52,003 nucleotides of DNA from Trichormus sp. NMC-1 (lineage in GTDB: Bacteria > Cyanobacteriota > Cyanobacteriia > Cyanobacteriales > Nostocaceae): contig NZ_LZQD01000004.1 in the NCBI RefSeq assembly GCF_001858025.1, positions 498,771 through 550,773 on the forward strand, written 5' to 3'. Below, in pieces: positions 9,411 to 19,016 of this stretch (position 1 is the stretch's first letter; each line of letters opens with the position of its first letter). The notes under the pieces were generated by a model that saw only the letters and a list, made by a program, of their open reading frames with translations, made no database searches and was not told where the DNA came from. The position numbers were made by a program, and so were the translations under genes.

Positions 9411-10325
9411 TTTGCTTTGCTAATCGCTCAATTGCATTAAGTGCATCATCATCATCTCCAACTGCAGCTATAACACGCCTCCAATATTGACGAGCTAGAG
9501 AAAAATCTTTTATTACGAATTCAGCATTCAAGGCATCTTTTTTCAGAACATCAATATCAGTGAGGTTAGCAAACTTGGGCAGTAAAATATAATGCAGTTT
9601 TGTTGCAGGTTCTATGGCAGCATAGGGAGTCTGCGGATAGTTTTTATGCTTTTGGGTCAATTGGCGAACTTGATGGCACAAATAGTTATATAGTCGTTCA
9701 ACAGTTGCACAGTTGCTTTCACCTTGAATTTGCAAACCATTGAGTAAAACATGGGTAAAAGCACCTTGTTGAATTTCTTCAATTTCGTAGGAAACCTGAC
9801 TGGGACTACAGGAATAGAAGGTAATTACACCTTGCTGTTTTTCTTCACCAATTCCCAAACCACCACTTTTTTGACCTGTGCTGCGACAGGCATCAATAAA
9901 CAATACGATATTTATTATCCGCACCACTCCGTCGCAAGCGTTCGGTTATGTAGTGTATGGGAATAGCTAAATTGGGAACAGTGCGAGGATTTCCATCTAT
10001 CGGTAATAAATAATCTCGTCCTTCGTGGGGCATTCCGTGACCGCTAAAGTAAAACCAGAGGGTGTCTCCAGAGTTTAAAAAAGGTTCTGCAAAGCGATCG
10101 CCTAAAAACGAAATTAATGTACCGTAAGTTGGTTGAGTATCGAGTCCATGCTTGTCAGGTGGGGAATCATCAGAGAAAAAATATAAATTTTCTGGTTGTA
10201 CACCTAAATCATGGGCAAAATAATTAGACACTCGTTCAGCATCACTTTTTGCGTACTGAAGGCGCTGAATTCGATTATATTTGTTAATACCAATGACAAC
10301 GGCGCAATTTTTAGCCATATTGCGG

Positions 10326-10727
10326 TCAATTTTCTGGGGATTGGGGGGTTTGGGGCGATCGCTTAAATTTTAACTCTATTGCACCTTTACCAGCGGCTTT
10401 TACACCCGTACCCAGCAATTTAATTTCTCCTTCACTACTAATTTCTACTGTGAGGGTAATTTCGTCTAATTGGATTCCGGCTTGGGGTTGGACTTGCTTC
10501 TCGACATGGTTAAATAAATGACTGACGACACCCACAAATTGCGACATTTGCGTGGCTAACTTTCCGGCTTTTACACGATTTTCTTTGATCTCCTCATCCG
10601 CCACCTTAGGACTACCATAAGGATTACCATTGCCTGTAACAGCTTTCATCCCTTCTTTTGAGCGATCGTCAGAAGTGCTTGCGGTTACAATCCATAGCTC
10701 TTCGTCTTGCCAGTTTTTGTCTGTCAT
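10326..10727 (-). CDS. Pepco-like small protein, peptidase partner
   Basis: 133 residues. The C-terminal half (DEITLTVEISSEGEIKLLGT, then GKGAIELKFKRS) resembles the Pepco/trypco type of small beta domains that cyanobacteria and others encode beside caspase- or trypsin-like peptidases; this match is from memory. The N-terminal half is polar (TASTSDDRSKEGMKAVTG) and has no recognised fold. It ends 7 bp before the caspase-FGE start on the same strand, so the two genes are almost certainly co-transcribed and the products may bind each other. Likely role: adaptor linking a sensor to the peptidase (inference). Confidence 0.6.
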   Translation of the reverse strand: MTDKNWQDEELWIVTASTSDDRSKEGMKAVTGNGNPYGSPKVADEEIKENRVKAGKLATQMSQFVGVVSHLFNHVEKQVQPQAGIQLDEITLTVEISSEGEIKLLGTGVKAAGKGAIELKFKRSPQTPQSPEN

Positions 10728-10821
10728 CTTACTTCCTCACACCTGCTTTGACAATTCTGGCACACAAGTGTGATTCGTCTAGCAAGTATCAATATTTTTC
10801 ATGTCGGGATTTCCCCGCCCT

Positions 10822-11271
10822 CTATTCCCAAAAGTCCGCATTTAGCATTGCTTCAATATCGCGGCTAAACGGCCATGTATCAGGGAATTCACACTGTGGA
10901 TAACTCCTGCGAACAATTTTGAGAGTATTTGCGTAAGCCTTATCAAATACTAGGGAAAAATAAGGTTTTAGGCTTGGTGATTCTGCTAATAAATCTTCTA
11001 AAGCAATTCTTTGCTTATCAATAGATTCCACCCATCCACGATAACAATCAGGCATATTTACATAATTCCGCTTCAGAATATGCTCCAAAAGTTCTCTAAG
11101 TCTACTTTCCAGTTCACGTTTGTCAGATCGCCCCAAATCCTCTATCTCCTCAATCAGATTCTCAAAATCTAACCCCTCAATGTCCTTATTCCGTAACTTA
11201 TTGACTATATCTTCAATCCACAGTAAATAATCTTGTTCATATAAAGATACTGCAATCTGCGTCTGTGTCAT
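10822..11271 (-). CDS. DUF29 domain-containing protein
   Basis: 149 residues matching the DUF29 family abundant in cyanobacteria: SLYEQDYLLWIEDIVNKLRN, then GLDFENLIEEIEDLGRSDK, and a late RRSYPQCEFPDTWPF with the conserved Pro. DUF29 proteins are all-helical with no established function; they are patchily distributed and often near mobile or toxin-like genes. It is on the same strand as the Pepco-like and caspase-FGE genes, 94 bp upstream, so a joint transcript is possible. Complete length, ATG start. Confidence 0.9.
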   Translation of the reverse strand: MTQTQIAVSLYEQDYLLWIEDIVNKLRNKDIEGLDFENLIEEIEDLGRSDKRELESRLRELLEHILKRNYVNMPDCYRGWVESIDKQRIALEDLLAESPSLKPYFSLVFDKAYANTLKIVRRSYPQCEFPDTWPFSRDIEAMLNADFWE

Positions 11272-11394
11272 TGCTTTATCTCCTTTGAGTGACCTAATTC
11301 AAACTTACAGCGATTTTAATCTCTCTGCACCTGGAGCGCCTTTGGTTGAGAAAAATGTGAAAATATAAAAGCAGATTCCCCCAAAATCATCAAC

Positions 11395-11814
11395 ATGGCT
11401 CCCTTACCCGATTATCGTCCTAAACAACTGTCTGTTGGTCCTTTAGAAGCAGAAATTCTCAGCATCGTCTGGGAACTGACTTCAGCAACAGTCAAAGATG
11501 TACACGATCGCATTCTGACAGATCCTAACCGCGAATTAGCTTATACTTCTGTAACTACTGTTCTGCGTCGCCTCACCGAAAAAGGCTGGCTGGCCTGTGA
11601 TAAAAAAGGAAAAGCATTCTATTGGCGGCCATTGTTGACACAGCAACAGGCACAGATGATTAAAGCCCATGATCAATTACAGCGATTTTTGGCAGTGGGA
11701 AATCCTGATGTTGTTGCGGCCTTTGCTGATAGTTTAGATGAAGCTGCTAGTGAGCAAATAGAAGCGATCGCAAAACGCATTCAAGCAGCACGGGAAGCCA
11801 GAGGAGGAAAATAA
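11395..11814 (+). CDS. BlaI/MecI/CopY-family repressor
   Basis: 139 residues with the BlaI winged-helix fold: VGPLEAEILSIVWELTSATV, then AYTSVTTVLRRLTEKGWLAC. The C-terminal helices would dimerise. In staphylococci and relatives such repressors are cut by a partner membrane protease (BlaR1/MecR1, family M56) when the signal arrives. Exactly such an M56 gene starts 4 bp after this stop, so the pair forms a two-gene signalling operon. No beta-lactamase is in the window; in cyanobacteria the targets of these repressors are mostly unknown. Complete, ATG start. Confidence 0.88.
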   Translation: MAPLPDYRPKQLSVGPLEAEILSIVWELTSATVKDVHDRILTDPNRELAYTSVTTVLRRLTEKGWLACDKKGKAFYWRPLLTQQQAQMIKAHDQLQRFLAVGNPDVVAAFADSLDEAASEQIEAIAKRIQAAREARGGK

Positions 11815-11818
11815 AATT

Positions 11819-12652
11819 ATGCATCTACTGATGATTGTTACTGCTGTAACCGTTGCTTGCTGCTTAAGATACTCTGGCCATATACCCCAAGGTAATTGGA
11901 ATTTGCGGTGGGAGCGATCGCTATTTTTATTCCTATTTCCCCCCTTACTCATTTTCATGACAGCAATATCTGTAGTCTGCATGGGTACTCAAGGGACAAT
12001 GGGCGGAATTTATACTGGTTCCTTCAGCTATCTACTGGCATTAATTTTTCTGGGATTTTTTAACATTTTGGGGATCAAATTGGCTTTCCTAGGTTGGAAA
12101 TCTATTAAATCTGCCCGTGAATGTCCACAAGTAAATATAGCTGGTAAACAAGCCCGACTCCTGCAAACTAAGGCATTATTTGCCGGACAAATGGGTTTTT
12201 GGCAACCTGAATTAGTAGTTAGTCAGGGATTGCTACAAACACTCTCACCTGCCCATTTAGAAAGCGTCTTGGCACACGAGCAAGGACATTATCAGTACAG
12301 GGATACATTCTGGTTCTTTTGGCTGGGTTGGGTGCGTTCCTGCACCACTTGGTTGCCCAATACAGAACCTTTATGGCAGGAATTATTAGTTTTGCGAGAA
12401 TTACGGGCTGATAGTTACGCCGCATCTCAAGTAGATCCCTTGGTATTAGCGGAATCATTGCTATTAGTGGTAAGTAACAACCCCGTAGGAGAAGAAGTTT
12501 GCTGTGCCGCTTTGGGTGCTTCAGATCGCTTAGAACAGAGAATAGAGGCTTTATTAACACCAGCAGAGGGAACTTCAGAAGCTCAATTACAATCCTGGCA
12601 TATTTTTCTATTTGCTTTCCTACCCTTACTCACAGTAGTTTTTCATACTTGA
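11819..12652 (+). CDS. M56-family membrane metallopeptidase
   Basis: 277 residues. Hydrophobic segments lie at about 1-20, 35-60 and 70-95, then a cytoplasmic zinc protease part with HEQGHYQYRDTF (HExxH) and ELRADSYAA supplying the Glu of the second motif, and a last membrane segment at the C-terminus (IFLFAFLPLLTVVFHT). Unlike BlaR1 it has no extracellular penicillin-binding sensor domain, so the signal it reads is unknown. Operon with the BlaI-type repressor. Its last 185 bp are copied again at 15876-16060. Confidence 0.82.
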   Translation: MHLLMIVTAVTVACCLRYSGHIPQGNWNLRWERSLFLFLFPPLLIFMTAISVVCMGTQGTMGGIYTGSFSYLLALIFLGFFNILGIKLAFLGWKSIKSARECPQVNIAGKQARLLQTKALFAGQMGFWQPELVVSQGLLQTLSPAHLESVLAHEQGHYQYRDTFWFFWLGWVRSCTTWLPNTEPLWQELLVLRELRADSYAASQVDPLVLAESLLLVVSNNPVGEEVCCAALGASDRLEQRIEALLTPAEGTSEAQLQSWHIFLFAFLPLLTVVFHT

Positions 12653-13082
12653 AATACTTCTACTCTATTCTGTAGTAAACGTAATGGAGATGACTAAGCA
12701 CTTTTCAGTCTATTCATCTTCATCCCCTGGAGGCCGTTCACTTAGACTTTGTTGCGCGTGCCACTCCAAAACAATGCGCTCCAACATTTCAGCTTGTGTA
12801 CAGTTATTAACAGCTGCATAAAGCTTTATCAACTGTCTAACTTCAGGACTAATATGGTTTATCACTAATTGGTCGTCTTTTTTCATGTTTATCTGACTCC
12901 CATCGCGTCAGAATTGTAAATAATTCGTTATACTTATTAACATAACTTCGTAAAATCTAAAATTCATGCGCTACACCCCTCAATAAGGGAATGCCCTCAA
13001 ACTCAATGGGTGTATGACTGCTTAAAAGTTAGATAGCCAGTATTGACCCCTTATTTTTCAGCCCAATTGGGCATAGGAGCCA
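12468..13082. repeat. Duplicated segment A (source copy)
   Basis: 615 bp identical to 15876-16490. It covers the end of the M56 gene, the small RHH-like gene and the leader of nblA, stopping 3 bp before the nblA ATG. Confidence 0.95.
12710..12886 (-). CDS. Small ribbon-helix-helix-like protein (58 aa)
   Basis: ATG at 12886, stop at 12710; the product reads MKKDDQLVINHISPEVRQLI and ends with an acidic ERPPGDEDE tail. A beta-strand-like stretch (QLVINHIS) followed by two predicted helices with Glu-Val-Arg and a Thr-Gln-Ala-Glu turn fits a ribbon-helix-helix DNA-binding protein of the CopG/Arc type. Such proteins act as dimers and often serve as antitoxins or small repressors. No toxin lies beside it. 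It is divergent from nblA (199 bp between starts). An identical intact copy lies at 16118-16294. Fold is inference. Confidence 0.55.
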   Translation of the reverse strand: MKKDDQLVINHISPEVRQLIKLYAAVNNCTQAEMLERIVLEWHAQQSLSERPPGDEDE

Positions 13083-13085
13083 GCG

Positions 13086-13283
13086 ATGAATCAGCCCATA
13101 AAATTATCTTTAGAACAAGAATTTAGCCTCAGAATTTTTGCTGACCAAGTACACCAGATGTCTCGTGAACAAGCTCAGGCATTTCTACTCAAGCTGTACG
13201 AACAGATGATGATTCAGGAAACAAGCTACCAGCAATTGCTTAAGCATGAATGGAAACTCGATTCAGGAAGCATTTCTGGTTAG
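13086..13283 (+). CDS. nblA: Phycobilisome degradation protein NblA
   Basis: 65 residues, full length. LSLEQEFSLRIFADQVHQMS and LLKLYEQMMIQETSYQQLLK match NblA closely. NblA is a small helical adaptor that binds phycobiliproteins and the Clp protease chaperone so that the light-harvesting antenna is taken apart when nitrogen or sulfur runs out. ATG 13086 has a GGAG about 8 nt upstream. It faces nifH tail to tail, with a strong hairpin between. Expression is expected to rise on nitrogen starvation; I did not find a clean NtcA box (GTA-N8-TAC) in the leader. Confidence 0.92.
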   Translation: MNQPIKLSLEQEFSLRIFADQVHQMSREQAQAFLLKLYEQMMIQETSYQQLLKHEWKLDSGSISG

Positions 13284-13322
13284 GGAACACCAAAAAATAA
13301 ATTACCCAAAAATCAATCGTAG

Positions 13323-13353
13323 GGTGGGTTAGGACGGTAGTCCGTAACCCACC
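13323..13353. terminator. Hairpin between convergent nblA and nifH
   Basis: GGTGGGTTA at 13323-13331 pairs with TAACCCACC at 13345-13353, with an inner GGAC-GGTA-GTCC stem. A second inverted repeat (ATTGGGGAG / CTCCCCAAT) lies at about 13369-13400 and could end the nifH transcript. Confidence 0.6.
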
Positions 13354-13425
13354 ATTTCACTTCATAAATTGGGGAGAAGGTGGGAGTGACCCTCCCCAAT
13401 CTCAAGCATTAATTACTTCTTGTTA

Positions 13426-14385
<960 letters not shown>

Positions 14386-14656
14386 TCAATTGCGTAACAG
14401 AAACTTTATAGCGATAGTTCAAGGAATATACTGCAAGTACTACCAAACGCAGATTCAGTTCCTTATTTTTAGAGAAAATCATGCTATTTGTAGCAGAATT
14501 TTCCTCAAACATAGGTGCTAGGAATTGATTGAGGAGAAATTTACATCTCCCAATTTAAAAGTCTTTAACAGCTTGAATTAAGCATGATCAGTTGTTGTCA
14601 CAGCATCCTCATAGATTGCTCAAATCCGGAGATGTAGTTACAATAGGGATTCACCT

Positions 14657-14824
14657 TTATGCAGATTTTCCCCCTAAACCAACCAACCAACATTGCACTT
14701 TACTCTCAATGGTTGCTACAACTTCCACGATTTTGCCTGTTTCATCGCTACCAAAAACTTCTAATTCCCAAGTACTGAAAAACTGCTTTATTGGTACAGC
14801 TTTTAGATATTCCTTGACAATCAC
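14657..14824 (-). CDS. Hypothetical 55-aa protein upstream of nifH
   Basis: GTG at 14824, stop TAA at 14657, same strand as nifH and 330 bp upstream. Composition looks like a folded small protein (FSTWELEVFGSDETGKIVEV, ending WLVGLGGKSA). A GGTGAG sits about 5 nt before the GTG. I do not recognise the family and the frame is short, so it could be chance or the remnant of a longer gene. Confidence 0.3.
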   Translation of the reverse strand: MIVKEYLKAVPIKQFFSTWELEVFGSDETGKIVEVVATIESKVQCWLVGLGGKSA

Positions 14825-15875
14825 TAAATCTCACCGTGATTAATACAGGGGAATAAATCCCATTGTTGTACTAGTTCACAGTTAAAAATGCTTGTTCCTG
14901 CTGGCATTGAGTCGCTTACATTTCTGATTCCTATACATTTACCAGACATCCTCTAAGAGTCTTTCTTCCCAAACTCCAAGGCTAATCCCATCTGGTAGAT
15001 AATGTTATCTAGTTAGCCAATTCTTATTGGCACATACTCAAAGGAATTCTGATTTACTTCAAGTTGTTACGAGGGTAACTTTTCTAATTCATCTGTTCTG
15101 ATCTTTTCGGGCAGAAAAGATATATCGATTGAAGTGGATTTACCAGAACAAAAGAACTTGATTGAGTTAGACCTCAATTTCTACTTGAAGCTTTTTTGAA
15201 CTTTGATTTTTTTGATTCCTATCCTCACAATAACATAGATATCGATATTTTATGAAACTAAAAATAAATTATTTTTCTAGGATATAAATATTCTCCTTAA
15301 CACCTTTAATAATCATGACTTGGCATTTATAAAGTGCAAATTTTGCAAACATTTGATTAAATATAATTTGTGAAATCAGCTACTTTTACAATCAAGGTTT
15401 ATTTAAAATAATAGAAACTAAGGTTTAAAAAAATTATATAATTCTGTTATTTTTGCATTCTCAAAAATTCATCTTCATCTCTCCTCCGTTCCCACAGCGT
15501 GCTGAAATACAGAGAGAAGCTTTGATTTTCTCTCCTTCCCTTGTGGGGGAATGTGGTTCAAATACATAAAAACTGCTGTAAAACAGTAAAGCTAGTACGG
15601 CTTTCTGGGAATTAAAAATTAAAAAAGCATAATATGTTTTTCAGGAATTTTGAATGGTTGGTTGACTTACGTCGTTGTGTTATAGCAACCGCCAAGGTGC
15701 TTAGGAAATTAACTGATAGCCCTACGCTGGGCTAAAGCCATTGATAAAACTTAGACACAAAAAGACTTTCAACCCTGTTACCTGTCACCTCTTATATAAT
15801 AAAAACGGTTAATATCTCGACTTTATGAGAATAACAAAATTCAAAGCGAAAACTTCAATAAAAACTCTGCGTCAC
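14825..15875. other. Gene-free AT-rich region with decayed repeats
   Basis: About 1,050 bp without a credible coding frame. 15480-15560 is a decayed R1-type repeat (AGAGAGAAGCTTTGATTTTC, then CTCCTTCCCTTGTGGG). 15660-15790 contains text seen widely in cyanobacteria (CAACCGCCAAGGTGCTTAGG, CCCTACGCTGGGCTAAAGCC). Sequence then switches abruptly to segment A at 15876. Confidence 0.5.
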
Positions 15876-16490
15876 TGGTAAGTAACAACCCCGTAGGAGA
15901 AGAAGTTTGCTGTGCCGCTTTGGGTGCTTCAGATCGCTTAGAACAGAGAATAGAGGCTTTATTAACACCAGCAGAGGGAACTTCAGAAGCTCAATTACAA
16001 TCCTGGCATATTTTTCTATTTGCTTTCCTACCCTTACTCACAGTAGTTTTTCATACTTGAAATACTTCTACTCTATTCTGTAGTAAACGTAATGGAGATG
16101 ACTAAGCACTTTTCAGTCTATTCATCTTCATCCCCTGGAGGCCGTTCACTTAGACTTTGTTGCGCGTGCCACTCCAAAACAATGCGCTCCAACATTTCAG
16201 CTTGTGTACAGTTATTAACAGCTGCATAAAGCTTTATCAACTGTCTAACTTCAGGACTAATATGGTTTATCACTAATTGGTCGTCTTTTTTCATGTTTAT
16301 CTGACTCCCATCGCGTCAGAATTGTAAATAATTCGTTATACTTATTAACATAACTTCGTAAAATCTAAAATTCATGCGCTACACCCCTCAATAAGGGAAT
16401 GCCCTCAAACTCAATGGGTGTATGACTGCTTAAAAGTTAGATAGCCAGTATTGACCCCTTATTTTTCAGCCCAATTGGGCATAGGAGCCA
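15876..16490. repeat. Duplicated segment A (second copy, truncated M56 end and nblA leader)
   Basis: Perfect copy of 12468-13082, displaced by 3,408 bp. It starts inside the M56 coding sequence and ends one step before the nblA start codon, then joins directly to the tRNA-Asn region. Both ends are abrupt and have no terminal repeats or target duplication. Confidence 0.95.
16118..16294 (-). CDS. Second copy of the 58-aa RHH-like protein
   Basis: Identical to 12710-12886, complete with its start and stop, because it lies wholly inside duplicated segment A. If the duplication is real the cell has two copies; if it is an assembly error this gene does not exist. Confidence 0.4.
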   Translation of the reverse strand: MKKDDQLVINHISPEVRQLIKLYAAVNNCTQAEMLERIVLEWHAQQSLSERPPGDEDE

Positions 16491-16574
16491 CTATCTATCT
16501 GAATAAAATTCAAAGACACGAAGTTGGAAATTTATGCTTTCTCCCTTCATGCCTTATCTTTTTATTCGTTTAAA

Positions 16575-16646
<72 letters not shown>

Positions 16647-16806
16647 ACGCTCTCAACGTTTTCTATATTAAACCCAAATTCAAATTAATGCAATAGGTTT
16701 TAGCAAAATTTTTTTGATTTTGTTGTGTGGTTGCTGAAATCCCTAATTTTTTACAGCCTGAAGTCGCTCCAGGAGAGCAATTGATAGATTTATAGAATAA
16801 TCTTGT

Positions 16807-17355
16807 TTATAATCCCATCCGCAACTGAGCCAGACGCTCCCTTGCCTTAGCATCAATAGCATTGGCTAAAAATCGGCTCTTTGACTGTTTGCGTGTTTGG
16901 TACTTATGGCGCATCCGACAAACAGTCGTTTCTACTTCGCCACATAGTTGGTGTGCAGATAACCATTCAGCACCATACCCCTGTACCATTAACTGCTGCG
17001 CCCGATCTGATGTAGCAACAATTACGCGAGAAATTAAACACTGCGCTATTTGATGGCGCAAGGACGCACAGGATTTTTCAATATATGTGTCTGCGGTCTG
17101 CCCAAAATCCGTGTAATGAACTGTTAAAAAGTCTGTAATAGTTTCTCTGTTGCTGGCGGCATTTTGATATTGAGCATCAAATACTATTTGAGTTTCATAA
17201 CCTTGAAAAGCGCTGTAATTTGTTATTGCTTCCACTAATTCCCCACGTGCTGCCTCCAGTCCGGCACCATCACGGGTTTTTTTTAAGCAAGGCCAAGCGC
17301 CTATAATGTTGTAGCCATCCACTAACAAAATGGATGGAATGATAGAACGGGGCAT
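16807..17355 (-). CDS. NYN domain ribonuclease-like protein (YacP family)
   Basis: 182 residues. ILLVDGYNIIGAWPCL at the N-terminus gives the first Asp and the DGYN motif of the NYN/PIN-like fold; TQIVFDAQYQ and VIVATSDRAQQ supply the other acidic positions. YacP (Rae1) of Bacillus cuts mRNA on the ribosome; chloroplast and cyanobacterial relatives are little studied. It is directly downstream of nothing on its strand and is followed by tRNA-Asn 160 bp away. Complete, ATG start. The last 464 bp of the gene appear again at 19544-20007 without the N-terminus. Confidence 0.85.
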   Translation of the reverse strand: MPRSIIPSILLVDGYNIIGAWPCLKKTRDGAGLEAARGELVEAITNYSAFQGYETQIVFDAQYQNAASNRETITDFLTVHYTDFGQTADTYIEKSCASLRHQIAQCLISRVIVATSDRAQQLMVQGYGAEWLSAHQLCGEVETTVCRMRHKYQTRKQSKSRFLANAIDAKARERLAQLRMGL

Positions 17356-17425
17356 GGTTTTTAATCACAATTATCTAGAGTTAACAAAAATCATTCATAA
17401 GACTTATAGTAATTGAAGCATTCGA

Positions 17426-17442
17426 TGTAACACTATGTTACA
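17426..17442. promoter_or_regulatory. Palindrome TGTAACA-CTA-TGTTACA
   Basis: Perfect 7-bp inverted repeat with a 3-bp spacer, 71 bp upstream of the NYN gene start. The size and symmetry fit a dimeric repressor or activator site. The spacing gives GTA-N9-TAC, one base longer than the NtcA consensus, so I do not assign it to NtcA. Confidence 0.35.
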
Positions 17443-17761
17443 CAAGATAAAAAATGCAGATTTATAGCAAAACTACACCTTAAGACAGAAGGCACAAATT
17501 ATAACTTGCCTTTAAAAATCGGGCTTTTGAGAGTTTTTGAGTAGGGAATAAATAATTTTTACTCTTCTTCAACATCTCAGATGAAAAAACCCGATACCTT
17601 GACAGCAAGCTGTTTTCTGGCATCGAGTCATTCCTGATGATGGAGTTTGGGGTAAATATTATCAGAAAATATTGATATTAAGAACTTGCCAATAAAAAAT
17701 TCGGACAATATTATTGTCAGAACCGTTATCCTAGCGGATGATTAACTATTTAGCTGTGATA
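17443..17761. other. Intergenic region with inverted repeat
   Basis: AAATCGGGCTTTT (about 17516-17528) and AAAAAACCCGAT (about 17584-17595) could form a long hairpin between the ABC ATPase end and the NYN leader. No coding frame seen. Confidence 0.35.
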
Positions 17762-18439
17762 TTAAGCAGCTTGGTTGTCTGCTTTCATGAGACGCTGTTT
17801 GAGACGCTCGGCTTCACCAGAATCTACTAGAGAACCTTTTTCTAATAAGAAAGCACCATCACAGTAGTTCAACTCGTCTAAGCGATGAGTGACCCACAAA
17901 GCCGTAATTCCTCGACTTTTAACCAGACGACGAACACTAGCCACCAAGTCTAGTTGACTATCTGGATCTAGTAAAGCAGTGGGTTCATCTAATAATAGGA
18001 CTTCACAGTGACGAGCGATCGCACCAGCAATTGCCACACGCTGTTTTTGTCCTCCAGAAAGAGCATAGATAGGACGACGTTGTAGAGACAGCAAATTTAC
18101 CGCCTCTAAAGCCTCCTCAACCCTATTCCTCACCACAGCAGGAGGTAATTTTTCTTCCACCAATCCAAAAGCAACATCAGCACCAACAGTTGGCATAACT
18201 AATTGATGATCAGGATTTTGGAACACAAAGCCCACGGGAGGTAAAATACCAATTACACCAGACTGAGGAGCCAATAGACCGGCTATCAATCTCAGGAGAG
18301 TTGATTTACCACTACCATTTGTACCCAACAGCATCCAAAATTCTCCTTTGGGTACTTTGAGAGAGCAAGATGTAATTACTTGCTCCCCATTAGGCCAAAT
18401 GAAGTTTAAATCCTTAACTTCGATGCCTACTGCCGACAT
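17762..18439 (-). CDS. ABC transporter ATP-binding protein (CbiO/ECF-like)
   Basis: 225 residues with all nucleotide-binding motifs: Walker A GTNGSGKST, Q-loop VFQNPDHQLVMPTVGADVAF, signature LSGGQKQRVAIAGAIAR, Walker B VLLLDEPTALLD, and H-loop WVTHRLDEL. The Q-loop region with NPD and GADVAFG is characteristic of CbiO/EcfA-type ATPases of cobalt, nickel or vitamin energy-coupling-factor importers. No transmembrane or substrate-binding partner is next to it, as is usual for the single cyanobacterial and plastid members. It lies 13 bp after the UPF0367 gene and shares its transcript. Substrate unknown. Confidence 0.85.
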   Translation of the reverse strand: MSAVGIEVKDLNFIWPNGEQVITSCSLKVPKGEFWMLLGTNGSGKSTLLRLIAGLLAPQSGVIGILPPVGFVFQNPDHQLVMPTVGADVAFGLVEEKLPPAVVRNRVEEALEAVNLLSLQRRPIYALSGGQKQRVAIAGAIARHCEVLLLDEPTALLDPDSQLDLVASVRRLVKSRGITALWVTHRLDELNYCDGAFLLEKGSLVDSGEAERLKQRLMKADNQAA

Positions 18440-18452
18440 TTGTACACCTTGC

Positions 18453-18725
18453 TTACTCAGTAGCTAGGGCAAAAAAGCCAGGCGCTCTAGTACCACCAAC
18501 GGCTGTACCATCTTTCTGCACAATCTGTACCCCTGAAATTTCACTGGCACGGACAGCAATTTTCTTCTCTGTTTTGCCTTCGCACTTGAGTTCCACAATA
18601 TCAGGGTTGCCAGAGCGCATAGCTGCCAAAATCAGCTGATAGACAGCTTCAGCATCCTCAGTAGACTTGCGTTGTACGGATATCGGGAAAGCAGTATTTT
18701 TGATGCTTAAGTCGATGGTAAACAT
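18453..18725 (-). CDS. UPF0367 family protein
   Basis: 90 residues: MFTIDLSIKNTAFPISVQRK, then VYQLILAAMRSGNPDIVELK, ending with GGTRAPGFFALATE. This matches the UPF0367 family restricted to cyanobacteria and some plastids; no biochemical role is known. It is the first gene of a two-gene unit with the CbiO-like ATPase. Confidence 0.85.
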   Translation of the reverse strand: MFTIDLSIKNTAFPISVQRKSTEDAEAVYQLILAAMRSGNPDIVELKCEGKTEKKIAVRASEISGVQIVQKDGTAVGGTRAPGFFALATE

Positions 18726-19016
18726 TTAGAATTAATCACATTTCACTGTAGGACTAATTCTAGCGTCAGTTATCAATTATCAGCTATTATTCTGCAACCT
18801 ACCCCCTCTGCTTCCCCACCTCTCAAATGGCAAATATTAATTTTTATGAAAAATACCCTGGAAAAATTAGAGATTTGCACCTATTATGATTAGAGAGCGT
18901 AAAAAATTGTAAACTGGATTAACAACCCAGTTAACTTTCTGCTTATAGGCGGTTATGACATAGCCCTCTATATACAGATAAAAACTCGTACTTATAAACT
19001 TTTGGAGATTCCTCTA

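Larger units (their letters stand above)
8365..10318 (-). pseudogene. Caspase (C14)-FGE/sulfatase-modifying-factor fusion, split by a 4-bp duplication
   Basis: Two frames form one gene. The first (10318 to 9893, 141 aa) holds the caspase His in FYFSGHGMPHEGRDYLLPID (His94). The second (from about 9912 to 8365) holds the catalytic Cys in IVLFIDACRS. A tandem TATT at 9909-9916 (plus strand) adds four bases; removing one copy gives ...SGADNIVLFIDACRS... and a 649-residue protein. After the caspase domain (about 1-245) comes a linker, then a formylglycine-generating-enzyme-like C-type-lectin fold (about 330-610) with RLPTEAEWEYACRAG, MHGNVWEWC, RGGSW and IGFRVV. Such fusions are cyanobacterial orthocaspase-type proteins. 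The FGE end looks like a hypervariable region (see findings). Start ATG 10318 lies 7 bp after the Pepco-like gene. Recent inactivation, phase variation or sequencing error are all possible. Confidence 0.85.

Noticed and set aside
12219-12560. 113-codon minus-strand ORF
   Set aside because: Antisense shadow of the M56 gene; no family resemblance.
14592-14843. 83-codon plus-strand ORF upstream of nifH
   Set aside because: Composition is not protein-like (LSMVATTSTILPVSSLPKTS); the opposite strand has the better frame (14657-14824).
17426-17442. NtcA binding site
   Set aside because: Spacing is GTA-N9-TAC, not N8.
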